Of a DNA stretch of 64,000 nucleotides, positions 26,234 to 35,733 are shown one piece after another. Below the pieces are notes generated by a model. That model made no database searches, was not told the origin of the DNA, and was given only the letters and a program-made list of their open reading frames with translations. The DNA comes from Sinorhizobium fredii (GTDB lineage: Bacteria > Pseudomonadota > Alphaproteobacteria > Rhizobiales > Rhizobiaceae). The DNA lies in NCBI RefSeq assembly GCF_002944405.1, contig NZ_CP024307.1, forward strand, positions 1,260,501 to 1,324,500, given 5' to 3'. The first letter of the stretch is position 1. Each line of letters opens with the position of its first letter. A program made the position numbers and the translations under genes.

Positions 26234-27612
26234 CAGTCATGGGCAAAGTTCGGAAAGCCGCGATCCTCGCGGCCCTTGTCCTCGGGGCGGCCAACCTCTC
26301 GGCCGCGGCCGAGGACGCGCAGAAGTTCGACACAGGGATGATCCCGTCGCCGCATATCCTGTTCCCCAATCAAGAGGCGGCAGGACTCGTCGTGCTGCTT
26401 TCGGATGCCGGCGGATGGACGGCGAGGGAGGATACCGCGGCTCGTGCGCTTTCCGACGAAAACGCGATCGTCATCGGCATCGACCTGAAGGCCTATCTGG
26501 CGTCGCTCGCCAAGGACGACGGTGACTGCATTTATACGGTCTCCGACCTCGAATCCTTGAGCCAGCAGGTGCAGCGCGCGGCGGGCAGCGGCGCCTATCG
26601 CCCGCCTGTCATTGCCGGTGTCGGCGCCGGCGGCGCAATGGCGCTGGCGATCGCCGCGCAATCCCCCGCCGCGACGATCGGCAGGACGCTTGCAGTCGAT
26701 CCAGAAGAAGGAATCGCTCTGACCAAGCAGCTCTGCACGCCGGCCGAGAAGAGCCGCAAGAACGACCGCATGGTGTACGGCTTGACCGACGGAGCCTTGC
26801 CCGACCCGGTATCCGTCACCTTTTCTCCGGCAGCGTCTGCGGCAGGTCGAGACCATGTCGCTGCGCTTGTCGAGAAGCATTCCGAAATCGAGACCCACGA
26901 GACGGACGACGAAGCCTATAAGGCGCTCTCCGACGCGCTGTCGGATTATCTAGGGGAGGATGACGAAGCGGATAATCCGTTCGGATTGCCGCTGACGGTC
27001 CTCGACGCCAAGCCGAGCCGCGATACGATGGCGGTGATCTATTCCGGCGATGGCGGCTGGCGCGATATCGACAGGGAGGTCGGCAATGTCCTGCAACAGC
27101 AGGGCGTTCCCGTCGTCGGCGTGGATTCGCTGCGCTATTTTTGGGCGGAGCGCCAGCCGCAGGAGAGCGCCAACGATCTTCAGCGGATCATCGACTACTA
27201 TCGCAAGCGGTGGAATGTCCGAAACGTGCTCTTGATCGGCTACTCCTTCGGCGCCGATATCCTGCCGCGCATCTATAACCTGCTGCCGCCCGCAGAGCGG
27301 GCGCGCGTCCGCCAGGTGACGCTGATGGCGTTGTCGCATCAGGCGGACTTCAAGATCTCGGTCTTCGGTTGGCTCGGCGCGGAAGGGGCGGGCAGCGCGG
27401 GCGACCCGGTCGACGACATCAAGGCGATCGATCCGTCGCTGCTCCAGTGCTTCTACGGAACCGAGGAAGAGGACGATGCCTGCCCGGAACTGAAATCATC
27501 CGGCGCCGATGTTGTCGCTATCGAAGGGGGCCATCATTTCGACGAGGACTATCCGGCCCTGACGCGTCGCGTTCTCGACGGCCTAGACCGGCGGCTCGCT
27601 CAGGCGAAGTGA
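26230..27612 (+). CDS. acvB: AcvB/VirJ-family periplasmic hydrolase
   Basis: This 460-residue exported protein has a signal peptide of about 25 residues (ending SAAA). It consists of two alpha/beta-hydrolase-like halves. The C-terminal VirJ-like half holds YSGDGGWRDID (about 273-283) and GYSFGAD with the nucleophilic Ser339. AcvB homologues in Agrobacterium hydrolyse lysyl-phosphatidylglycerol, so the pair sets the level of that lipid. The start is ATG 26230 (overlapping lpiA) or 26239, which is better spaced from AAGGA at 26224-26228. Confidence 0.9.
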   Translation: MTVMGKVRKAAILAALVLGAANLSAAAEDAQKFDTGMIPSPHILFPNQEAAGLVVLLSDAGGWTAREDTAARALSDENAIVIGIDLKAYLASLAKDDGDCIYTVSDLESLSQQVQRAAGSGAYRPPVIAGVGAGGAMALAIAAQSPAATIGRTLAVDPEEGIALTKQLCTPAEKSRKNDRMVYGLTDGALPDPVSVTFSPAASAAGRDHVAALVEKHSEIETHETDDEAYKALSDALSDYLGEDDEADNPFGLPLTVLDAKPSRDTMAVIYSGDGGWRDIDREVGNVLQQQGVPVVGVDSLRYFWAERQPQESANDLQRIIDYYRKRWNVRNVLLIGYSFGADILPRIYNLLPPAERARVRQVTLMALSHQADFKISVFGWLGAEGAGSAGDPVDDIKAIDPSLLQCFYGTEEEDDACPELKSSGADVVAIEGGHHFDEDYPALTRRVLDGLDRRLAQAK

Positions 27613-27768
27613 GCCGGCGCTTCCAATTGACCACCCCTCCACAATTGATCGGAAGGTGGGCGGTCTTGGCCGCACAAGATGAGACATTCGCTGGCCGCTG
27701 GGGTATGATTGGGTCGGCCTGGAATTCTGGCACCCGAGAGTGGCAGTACACGAAGACTGGGTGGTCAC

Positions 27769-29643
27769 ATGAACGATCCGACGGTGCACAGACGTTTGAC
27801 GGCCATCCTCGCTGCAGACGTCGTGACGTACAGCCGCCTCATGGGCCAGGACGAGGCAGGCACTCACGCGGCATGGAAATCGCACCGCCGGGAACTGATC
27901 GACGCCAAGATAGCCGAGCATGAGGGTCGCATCGTGAAGCTCACGGGCGACGGATTCCTGGCGGAATTTCCAAGTGTTGTAAATGCTGTCACCTGCGCGG
28001 CCACGGTCCAGCGGGGTATGGTGGAACGCAATGCGGGTGTGCCGCAGCGCAGCCGGATAGAGCTTCGGATGGGCATCAACCTCGGGGACGTGATCGTCGA
28101 GGGCGATGACATATTCGGGGATGGCGTCAATGTGGCGGTTCGACTTGAAAGCATAGCGACGCCCGGCGGGATCGCGGTCTCTGCAGCCGTTCGAGATAAC
28201 GTCGGCAATCGGCTCGATCTTCGATTCGAGGATATGGGCGAGCAGGCACTCAAGAACATCGACCGTCCGGTGCGCGCCTATGGCATTACCCTGGACTTTC
28301 CTACGGCTCTCCGAACGACCGGTTCGGATTCTAGCCAGCAAGATCCTTGGGAGATCGAAAAGCCGTCGATCGCGGTTCTACCTTTCAACAACATAAGCGG
28401 TGACCCAGAGCAGGAGTATTTCAGCGATGGGATCACCGAGGACATCATTACCGATTTGTCGAAAATATCCGGCCTGTTCGTCGTCGCCCGCAATACTGCC
28501 TATACATACAAGGGCAAACCGGTGAAGGTGCAGCAGGTGAGCCAGGATCTAAGGGTCAACTTTATCCTGGAGGGAAGCATCCGCAAGGCCGGGTCGCGTG
28601 TGCGCGTTACCGCGCAGCTCGTGGAGGGCAAGGGTGGTGGTCATGTATGGGCCGACCGCTACGACCGTGATCTCACCGACATATTCGCCCTGCAAGACGA
28701 GATCACCCATACCATCGTCGACCATCTGAAGGTCAAGCTGCTGCCAGAGGAGAAGAAAGTCATCGGTCGAGTCCCGACGGGGAATTTCGAGGCCTATGCG
28801 TATTACCTCAGGGGTCGGCATTTTCTGCACTGGCACTGCAAATCGCATTACGTGCTTGCGAAGCGCATGTTCGCAATGGCTGTCGAACTCGACCCGCTTT
28901 ATGCGCGGGCCTATGCGGGAATCGCGGACTGCGATTCCTTCCTCTTCCTTCACTATAACGCCGATGTCTCGATTGACGGCATTCTGGCGACGAGCGCCAA
29001 GGCGCTGGACCTTGAGAGCGGCCTGGCAGAAGCGCATGCTTCACGTGGCCTCGCCCTCTCGCTTCGCGAGCGGCATTCGGAAGCGATGGCAGAGTTTGAG
29101 CAGGCGATCGCCCTCGATCCCAATCTTTTCGAAGCTTACTACTTTTATGCCCGTGCCTGCTTTACGCAGGGTAAGCTGGATGAAGCGGCCCGGCTTTTCC
29201 TGCGCGCCGCAGAACTCAAGCCGGATGATTACCAAGCCTTGCTTGTGCTCGTTAACATTCTCCGATCACTCGGGCGCGATCAGGAAATGAGGATGGCGGC
29301 ACAGGAAGGTGTTGCGCGGGCCGAGCGTGAGCTCAGGCTGCGTCCGGAGAATGCGAGACCCGCCTATTTGGGAGCCTTGGGTCTCGCGGCGCTTGGAGAC
29401 CACGACCGTGCTAAGGAATGGGCAGGACGCGCCTTGACCATCGATCCCGACGATCGTCTGGCGAAATACAACGTGGCCTGCTTTTACTCGCTCGAGGGTG
29501 AACATGACCGGGCAATCGATCTGCTCGTGGAGCTTCTCCCGCGCGCCACCCACGAAACAAAACGATGGGTGAAGTACGACTCGGACCTCGATCCCATCCG
29601 AGAACATGCGCGGTTCCCGAAGGTGCTTGAACTCCTCGGGTAA
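27769..29643 (+). CDS. Class III adenylate/guanylate cyclase with TPR repeats
   Basis: This 624-residue soluble protein has a class III cyclase domain at about 8-170: TAILAADVVTYSRLM holds the first metal Asp, VKLTGDGFLAEF holds the second Asp and the base-specifying Lys, and DIFGDGVNVAVRLE follows. A TolB/FlgO-like module (about 200-330) begins SIAVLPFNNISGDPEQEYFSDGI. Several TPR units (about 340-600) follow, for example LFEAYYFYARACFTQGKLDEAARLF. This architecture is expanded in rhizobia. Catalytic residues look intact, so cyclic nucleotide synthesis is likely; the signal is unknown. ATG 27769 fits the domain start better than 27709. Confidence 0.88.
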   Translation: MNDPTVHRRLTAILAADVVTYSRLMGQDEAGTHAAWKSHRRELIDAKIAEHEGRIVKLTGDGFLAEFPSVVNAVTCAATVQRGMVERNAGVPQRSRIELRMGINLGDVIVEGDDIFGDGVNVAVRLESIATPGGIAVSAAVRDNVGNRLDLRFEDMGEQALKNIDRPVRAYGITLDFPTALRTTGSDSSQQDPWEIEKPSIAVLPFNNISGDPEQEYFSDGITEDIITDLSKISGLFVVARNTAYTYKGKPVKVQQVSQDLRVNFILEGSIRKAGSRVRVTAQLVEGKGGGHVWADRYDRDLTDIFALQDEITHTIVDHLKVKLLPEEKKVIGRVPTGNFEAYAYYLRGRHFLHWHCKSHYVLAKRMFAMAVELDPLYARAYAGIADCDSFLFLHYNADVSIDGILATSAKALDLESGLAEAHASRGLALSLRERHSEAMAEFEQAIALDPNLFEAYYFYARACFTQGKLDEAARLFLRAAELKPDDYQALLVLVNILRSLGRDQEMRMAAQEGVARAERELRLRPENARPAYLGALGLAALGDHDRAKEWAGRALTIDPDDRLAKYNVACFYSLEGEHDRAIDLLVELLPRATHETKRWVKYDSDLDPIREHARFPKVLELLG

Positions 29644-29659
29644 GAGACTTTGCCCTGTT

Positions 29660-30325
29660 TCAAAGCGCCGGAGAAATCAGCGCGCCAGAGGCATCGCCGA
29701 CCGTGTGGCTGACGGCCCGCCCATCCTGCATCGTGACCTTGCCCTCGGCGACCTGTCGGAGCGCCAGCGGATAGGTCTTGTGCTCGACCGTCAGGACGCG
29801 CGCGGCGAGCGTCTGCGGTGTGTCGCCGGCAAGGATCGGGACGGCGGCCTGGGCGATAATCGGGCCGTCGTCCATGCCCTCGGTGACGAAATGCACCGTA
29901 CAGCCGGCAAGCTTCATGCCCGCCTCGAGGGCGCGTTGATGCGTATGCAGCCCCGGGAAAAGCGGCAGCAGCGACGGATGGATGTTGAGGATCCGGCCTG
30001 CGTGGCGCTTTATGAAGGCGGCGGACAGCAGGCGCATATAGCCGGCAAGGCAGATGATGTCCGGCTGCAGCCGGTCGAGCTCGGCGAGGATCGCCGCTTC
30101 GTGATCTTCCTTGCTTTGGAAGTCCTTGCGCACGAACGAGGCTGTGGCGATGCCGAGCGCTGCCGCCTTGGCAAGGCCGCCGGCTTCCGCCTTGTCGGAA
30201 ATGACGGCAATGATTTCGGCCGGAAAATCCGGTTCGGCCGCGGCTTTCGCCAGCGACAGCATGTTGGAGCCGCCGCCGGAGATGAAGACGACCACCTTTT
30301 TCTTCCTGGCCGGGGATAGACTCAT
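29660..30325 (-). CDS. purN: Phosphoribosylglycinamide formyltransferase
   Basis: This 221-residue enzyme catalyses step 3 of purine synthesis, transferring formyl from 10-formyl-THF to [17 protein letters not shown] (about 11-24) is the phosphate-binding loop. Catalytic Asn and His lie in [15 protein letters not shown] (about 111-125) and the Asp in the [13 protein letters not shown] stretch (about 147-159). The start overlaps the purM stop by ATGA, so steps 3 and 5 are co-produced. Confidence 0.96.
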   Translation of the reverse strand: MSLSPARKKKVVVFISGGGSNMLSLAKAAAEPDFPAEIIAVISDKAEAGGLAKAAALGIATASFVRKDFQSKEDHEAAILAELDRLQPDIICLAGYMRLLSAAFIKRHAGRILNIHPSLLPLFPGLHTHQRALEAGMKLAGCTVHFVTEGMDDGPIIAQAAVPILAGDTPQTLAARVLTVEHKTYPLALRQVAEGKVTMQDGRAVSHTVGDASGALISPAL

Positions 30326-31392
30326 AGGGCGAGGCTGCCCTTGTAGATCGTGCCGGCGGCACCCTCTTCGCGCGCCACCATGCGGCCGAGCGGGAAGACG
30401 GTTTCGCCTTCACCGGCAAGCACCGCCGCGACCCTGTCGGCTTCCGCTGCCGGAACGACGGCGATCATGCCGACACCGCAATTGAAGGTGCGCAGCATCT
30501 CATTGGCGGCGACGCCGCCTGTCTTGGCCAGCCAGGAGAAGACCGCCGGCGGCTTGACGGCGTCGAGGTCGATCTCGGCGGCGAGATGCTTGGGCAGCAC
30601 GCGCGGAATGTTTTCCGGAAAGCCGCCGCCGGTGATGTGCGCCAGCGCCTTGATCGCGCCGGTCTCGCGGATTGCCTTCAGGAGCGGTTTCACATAGATG
30701 CGGGTCGGGGTCATCAGCCCTTCGGCAAGTGTGCCCTCGCCGAAGGGCGCCGGCGTGTCCCAGGAAAGGCCAGAGAGCGAGACGATCTTGCGGACCAGCG
30801 AATAGCCGTTCGAATGCACGCCGGAGGAGGCAAGGCCGAGGATGACGTCGCCTTCCGCAATGTCGCCCGCCGGCAGCAACTGCCCGCGCTCGGCCGCGCC
30901 GACGGCAAAACCGGCAAGATCGTAGTCGCCGCCGGAATACATGCCCGGCATTTCCGCCGTTTCGCCGCCGATCAGCGCGCAGCCCGCCTCGCGGCAGCCG
31001 GCGGCGATGCCGGCGACGATTGCCGCCCCCTGGTCGGGATCGAGCTTGCCGGTGGCGAAATAATCGAGGAAGAACAAGGGTTCGGCGCCCTGCACGACAA
31101 GGTCGTTGACGCACATGGCGACGAGGTCGATGCCGACCGTGTCGTGCTTGTCGGCGTCGATGGCGATCTTGAGCTTGGTGCCGACGCCGTCATTGGCGGC
31201 GACAAGGACCGGATCGGTGAAGCCGGCCGCCTTGAGATCGAAGAGGCCGCCGAAGCCGCCGATCTCGCCGTCGGCTCCGGGACGCCGGGTCGAGCGCACA
31301 TGCGGCTTGATCTTTTCGACCATCAGATTGCCGGCATCGATATCCACACCCGCGTCGTTATAGGTGAGGCCGTTCTTTCCCGACTGGCTCAT
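30322..31392 (-). CDS. purM: Phosphoribosylformylglycinamidine cyclo-ligase
   Basis: This 356-residue AIR synthetase catalyses ATP-dependent ring closure in purine synthesis. [15 protein letters not shown] opens the family; [14 protein letters not shown] (about 64-77), [21 protein letters not shown] text ([14 protein letters not shown], about 175-188) and [13 protein letters not shown] (about 251-263) are the conserved blocks. The ATG at 31392 follows a GGAGA site and is better than the upstream in-frame codon at 31437. It is divergent from perM across 239 bp. Confidence 0.96.
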   Translation of the reverse strand: MSQSGKNGLTYNDAGVDIDAGNLMVEKIKPHVRSTRRPGADGEIGGFGGLFDLKAAGFTDPVLVAANDGVGTKLKIAIDADKHDTVGIDLVAMCVNDLVVQGAEPLFFLDYFATGKLDPDQGAAIVAGIAAGCREAGCALIGGETAEMPGMYSGGDYDLAGFAVGAAERGQLLPAGDIAEGDVILGLASSGVHSNGYSLVRKIVSLSGLSWDTPAPFGEGTLAEGLMTPTRIYVKPLLKAIRETGAIKALAHITGGGFPENIPRVLPKHLAAEIDLDAVKPPAVFSWLAKTGGVAANEMLRTFNCGVGMIAVVPAAEADRVAAVLAGEGETVFPLGRMVAREEGAAGTIYKGSLAL

Positions 31393-31631
31393 GCTCGTTC
31401 TCCAAGGCTCGTCGTATTTTGCGGATGCGATTGGCACGGTAAGCTAAGGAGTGCAAGCGGAGAGGCCGGGCCTTGCGGCCTTTTTTCACGTTTTTGCCTT
31501 CGCTCATCGCCTTCAGGCGCGAACGGAGCGGATTGAAGGCAGCCGGGCTTGACCTGCGCGCGCGCTGCACCCTATCTCGTCGGACGAAGATGCGGGCGCG
31601 CACCGTGCGACGATCGCGGGACGGGGACACC

Positions 31632-32798
31632 ATGGGCAATCGGATCAGCGGTTTAGGACTTCAGCGCCAGATCTTCTTCTGGCTGCTCGTGCTCGCCGCC
31701 TTCATCGCTTTCCTGATGGTCTTCAGTTCCATCCTCCTGCCGTTCCTCGCCGGGATGGCGCTGGCCTATTTCCTCGACCCGGTCGCCGACCGGCTGCAAC
31801 GCCTTGGCCTCAGCCGCCTGATGGCGACGATCGCCATTCTCGTCGCCTTCGTTCTTCTCTTTGCGCTGTCGCTGATCATCGTCATCCCGCTGATCTTCAC
31901 CCAAGCGGCCGATTTCATCCAGAAGATGCCCGGCTATGTCGCCAGGCTTCAGGCCTTCGTGGCGGATACCACCCAGTCGACCCTCGTGCCGGACTGGCTC
32001 GAGGCGCAAATGGCGACGATCAAGGAGAATTCCGCCAAGCTTCTCGAGCAGGGGGCAGTCTTTCTCGGCACCCTGTTCCAGCAGCTCTGGAATTCAGGCA
32101 TGGCGCTCCTGGATATCCTGTCGCTCTTCATCATCACACCGGTGGTCGCCTTCTATCTGTTGCTCGATTGGGACCACATGGTCGAGAAGGTGGATAGCTG
32201 GGTGCCGCGCGACCATGTCGACGTGGTGCGCCAGATCGCCCGCGACATGAACACGACGATCGCCGGCTTCGTTCGCGGCCAGGGCTCGTTATGCCTCATT
32301 CTCGGCCTTTACTATGCGGTTGGCCTGTCGCTTGTGGGCCTGAATTTCGGACTGCTGATCGGTTTTTTCGCCGGTATGATCAGCTTCATCCCCTATGTCG
32401 GCTCGCTGGTCGGCCTGGTTCTTGCCGTCGGCGTGGCGATCGTCCAGTTCTGGCCGGACTATCTCTGGATCCTGCTCGTCCTTGCCGTCTTCTTCACCGG
32501 CCAGTTCCTCGAAGGCAACGTTCTTCAGCCTAAGCTGGTCGGCAAGAGCGTTGGCCTCCATCCCGTCTGGCTGATGTTCGCGCTGCTTGCCTTCGGCGCG
32601 CTGTTCGGCTTCGTCGGCCTGCTCGTCGCGGTGCCGGCGGCTGCCGCGGTCGGAGTGCTTGTCCGTTTCGGCATCCAGCGATACCTTGATAGCGACCTCT
32701 ATCATGGGCATAGGGCGGCCGCGAACCAGCAGTCGGAGGGCCAGGAGCCCAGCCGACCTATGCCGTCCTCCAGAGCAAAGCATGACAAGACGTCCTAA
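31632..32798 (+). CDS. AI-2E family transporter (PerM-like)
   Basis: This 388-residue inner-membrane protein has about eight helices in the PerM/UPF0118 layout: paired N-terminal helices with LLPFLAGMALAYFLDPVADRL, a large extracytoplasmic loop (about 95-160), then IVGFVRGQ-like text (IAGFVRGQGSLCLI) and the PYVGSLVGLVLAV and LVGKSVGLHPVW motifs near the C terminus. Family members export small molecules or act as Na+/H+ antiporters; the substrate here is not known. Its 3' end overlaps hdaA by 17 bp, an arrangement widespread in alphaproteobacteria. Confidence 0.9.
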   Translation: MGNRISGLGLQRQIFFWLLVLAAFIAFLMVFSSILLPFLAGMALAYFLDPVADRLQRLGLSRLMATIAILVAFVLLFALSLIIVIPLIFTQAADFIQKMPGYVARLQAFVADTTQSTLVPDWLEAQMATIKENSAKLLEQGAVFLGTLFQQLWNSGMALLDILSLFIITPVVAFYLLLDWDHMVEKVDSWVPRDHVDVVRQIARDMNTTIAGFVRGQGSLCLILGLYYAVGLSLVGLNFGLLIGFFAGMISFIPYVGSLVGLVLAVGVAIVQFWPDYLWILLVLAVFFTGQFLEGNVLQPKLVGKSVGLHPVWLMFALLAFGALFGFVGLLVAVPAAAAVGVLVRFGIQRYLDSDLYHGHRAAANQQSEGQEPSRPMPSSRAKHDKTS

Positions 32799-33471
32799 CG
32801 AACAACTGCCGCTCGTCTTCGGCCACGACCCGTCAACCGGCCGGGAGGATCTGCTTGTCTCCGATCGCCTGAGCGCGGCCATTGCAATCGTGGATCATTG
32901 GCCGGATTGGCCGTCGCCGGTCGTCATCATCGCCGGTCCGGTCGGTTCCGGGAAGTCGCACCTCGCCAGCATCTGGCGAGAGGCGTCGGGTGCCGAACCG
33001 ATCCATCCCGTTGCCGGTACGGACGCCGCCGACGTCGCCGCTTCGAAGCCGGTGCTTTTCGAGGATGTCGACCGAAAGGGTTTCGACGACACGGCGCTAT
33101 TCCATGTCATCAACAGCGTCCGCCAGAACGGTACGGCGCTTCTGATGACCTCGCGGCTGTGGCCGATGTCCTGGCCGGTGACCCTTCCAGACCTCAAGTC
33201 GCGCCTCAAGGCCGCCACCGTTGTCGAGATCGGCGAACCGGACGACGAACTCCTGACGCAGGTGCTCTTCAAGCTTTTTGCCGATCGCCAGCTGCTCGTC
33301 GACGAGCGTTTCGTGGCCTATATAGTCAATCGGATGGAGCGCTCGCTAGAGGCTGCACAGACCCTTGTCGAGCGGATGGACCATCTGGCGCTTGCCCGCG
33401 GCACGCGGTTGACGCGGGCCCTTGCGGCGGAAGTCTTGGAAGAACTCGCAATTGCCCGCCGGCCCGATTGA
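32782..33471 (+). CDS. hdaA: DnaA-related replication regulator HdaA
   Basis: This 229-residue AAA+ protein is homologous to DnaA domain III but lacks the DNA-binding domain. QLPLVFG near residue 8 fits a beta-clamp-binding motif, and GPVGSGKSH (52-60) is Walker A. FEDVD (about 94-98) replaces the usual Walker B hydrophobic run. DLKSRLKAA resembles the sensor/arginine-finger region. HdaA with the clamp stimulates DnaA-ATP hydrolysis after initiation. The start at 32782 lies inside perM, so the genes are translationally linked. Confidence 0.9.
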   Translation: MTRRPNEQLPLVFGHDPSTGREDLLVSDRLSAAIAIVDHWPDWPSPVVIIAGPVGSGKSHLASIWREASGAEPIHPVAGTDAADVAASKPVLFEDVDRKGFDDTALFHVINSVRQNGTALLMTSRLWPMSWPVTLPDLKSRLKAATVVEIGEPDDELLTQVLFKLFADRQLLVDERFVAYIVNRMERSLEAAQTLVERMDHLALARGTRLTRALAAEVLEELAIARRPD

Positions 33472-33529
33472 CTGTCACAGAACCGTCGTCAAAGTGGGAT
33501 AGCTCGTTCATCCGGAGCAATGGGGTCTG

Positions 33530-35722
33530 ATGGGAATGGATAACGCGACGTCTGCAATCACCGAAAACAGGGCGCCGGCGGAGCAAATTGACCTTCTGAC
33601 GAGCCCCGAGCGTTTCATCAACCGCGAGTTCTCGTGGCTTCAATTCAACCGCCGGGTACTCGAGGAGACGCTGAACACCGCGCATCCGCTCCTGGAGCGC
33701 GTCCGCTTCCTGTCGATTTCAGCTGCCAACCTCGACGAATTCTTCATGGTCCGCGTCGCCGGCCTCGAGGGCCAGGTGCGATCGGGCGTTTCGTTGCGCA
33801 GCCCGGACGGCAAGACGCCGGCCGAACAACTCGACGAGATCCTGAAGGAGATCGACAATCTCCAGATGGAGCAGCAGGCATCGCTCGCAGTCCTCCAGCA
33901 ATATCTCGCCAAGGAAGATATTCTGATCGTGCGTCCGGCTTCTCTTTCGGCGCAGGACAAGAGCTGGCTCGCCAATGAATTCGACCAGTCGATCTTCCCG
34001 GTCCTGACGCCGCTTTCGATCGACCCGGCGCACCCGTTCCCGTTCATTCCGAATCTCGGCTTCTCCATGGGCCTGCAACTCGTCAGTAAGACCGGCCGCG
34101 AGCCGATGACGGCGCTCCTGCGCCTGCCGGTGGCACTCGACCGGTTCGTCCGCCTGCCGGACGTCAAGAACGTCATCCGTTACATCACTCTCGAAGATGT
34201 CGTCGGCCTGTTCATCGACCGCCTGTTCCCGGGCTATGAGGTTCAGGGTTCGGGGACGTTCCGGATCATCCGCGACAGCGATATCGAAGTCGAGGAAGAG
34301 GCGGAAGATCTGGTCCGGCTGTTCGAGACGGCGTTGAAGCGCCGCCGCCGCGGGTCGGTGATCCGCATCGAAACCGATTCCGAAATGCCGGCGTCGCTGC
34401 GCCAGTTCGTCGTGCACGAACTCGGCGTTCCGGACAACCGCGTCGCCGTGCTGCCCGGGCTGCTGGCGCTCAACACGCTTTCCGAAATCACCAAGGCGCC
34501 GCGCGAGGACCTTCGTTTCGAGCCCTATAATCCACGGTTCCCGGAACGCGTCCGCGAGCACGGCGGCGACTGCCTCGCCGCGATCCGCGAGAAGGACATG
34601 GTGGTCCACCATCCTTACGAGTCCTTCGACGTCGTCGTGCAGTTCCTGCTGCAGGCGGCGCGCGATCCCGACGTGCTGGCGATCAAGCAGACGCTCTATC
34701 GTACCTCCAACGACAGCCCGATCGTGCGCGCGCTTATCGATGCCGCCGAGGCAGGCAAGTCGGTCACCGCGCTTGTCGAGCTCAAGGCCCGCTTCGACGA
34801 GGAGGCGAATATTCGCTGGGCACGCGACCTCGAGCGCGCCGGCGTCCAGGTGGTCTTCGGCTTCATCGAATTGAAGACCCACGCGAAGATGTCGATGGTC
34901 GTGCGGCGGGAAGAGGGCAAGCTCAGGACCTATTGCCATCTCGGCACGGGCAACTACCACCCGGTCACGGCGAAGATCTATACCGATCTTTCGTTCTTCA
35001 CCTGCAATCCGGTGATCGCCCACGACATGGCGAACATCTTCAACTTCATCACCGGCTATGGCGAGCCGGAGGCGGGGATGAAGCTCGCGGTCTCGCCGCA
35101 CACCATGCGCCCGCGGATCCTCAAGCACATCGAGGAGGAGATTGCGCACGCCGAAGCGGGTCGGCCGGCGGCGATCTGGATGAAGATGAACGCGCTCGTC
35201 GATCCGGAAATCATCGATGCTCTCTACCGGGCAAGCCGCGCAGGCGTAGAGATCGATCTCGTCGTTCGCGGCATCTGCTGCCTGAGGCCCCAGGTCCCCG
35301 GGCTTTCCGAAACCATCCGTGTCAAGTCCATCGTCGGCCGCTTCCTCGAGCATTCCCGGATCTTCTGCTTCGGCAACGGCCACGGCCTGCCTTCGGAAAA
35401 TGCGCTTGTCTATATCGGTTCGGCGGATATGATGCCGCGCAACCTGGACCGGCGGGTCGAGACGCTCGTGCCTCTCATCAACCGGACTGTGCACGAACAG
35501 GTTCTTTCGCAGATCATGCTTGGCAATCTCATCGACAACCAGCAGAGCTACGAGATTCTTCCGGACGGCACCTCGCGCCGCATGGAAGTCGACAAGGACG
35601 CCGAGCCGTTCAACGCGCAGCATTATTTCATGACCAATCCCAGCCTTTCGGGCCGGGGTGAGGCTCTGAAGTCCAGTGCACCGAAGCTGATTGCCGGCTG
35701 GAATAGCGGTTGGCGCAAGTAA
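33530..35722 (+). CDS. ppk: Polyphosphate kinase
   Basis: This 730-residue PPK1 reversibly builds inorganic polyphosphate from [21 protein letters not shown] (about 25-42) is the N-terminal domain signature. The autophosphorylated histidine is His451 in [13 protein letters not shown], and the second conserved block near 600 has FCFGNG and the AD-rich [22 protein letters not shown]. Two phospholipase-D-like domains make up the C-terminal half. ppx follows 11 bp downstream, giving a make-and-degrade pair. Confidence 0.97.
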   Translation: MGMDNATSAITENRAPAEQIDLLTSPERFINREFSWLQFNRRVLEETLNTAHPLLERVRFLSISAANLDEFFMVRVAGLEGQVRSGVSLRSPDGKTPAEQLDEILKEIDNLQMEQQASLAVLQQYLAKEDILIVRPASLSAQDKSWLANEFDQSIFPVLTPLSIDPAHPFPFIPNLGFSMGLQLVSKTGREPMTALLRLPVALDRFVRLPDVKNVIRYITLEDVVGLFIDRLFPGYEVQGSGTFRIIRDSDIEVEEEAEDLVRLFETALKRRRRGSVIRIETDSEMPASLRQFVVHELGVPDNRVAVLPGLLALNTLSEITKAPREDLRFEPYNPRFPERVREHGGDCLAAIREKDMVVHHPYESFDVVVQFLLQAARDPDVLAIKQTLYRTSNDSPIVRALIDAAEAGKSVTALVELKARFDEEANIRWARDLERAGVQVVFGFIELKTHAKMSMVVRREEGKLRTYCHLGTGNYHPVTAKIYTDLSFFTCNPVIAHDMANIFNFITGYGEPEAGMKLAVSPHTMRPRILKHIEEEIAHAEAGRPAAIWMKMNALVDPEIIDALYRASRAGVEIDLVVRGICCLRPQVPGLSETIRVKSIVGRFLEHSRIFCFGNGHGLPSENALVYIGSADMMPRNLDRRVETLVPLINRTVHEQVLSQIMLGNLIDNQQSYEILPDGTSRRMEVDKDAEPFNAQHYFMTNPSLSGRGEALKSSAPKLIAGWNSGWRK

Positions 35723-35733
35723 ACTGGAATCGC

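Noticed and set aside
33719..35623. 634-codon leftward frame opposite ppk
   Set aside because: Antisense of ppk with Arg/Glu-rich artefact composition typical of high-GC genomes.
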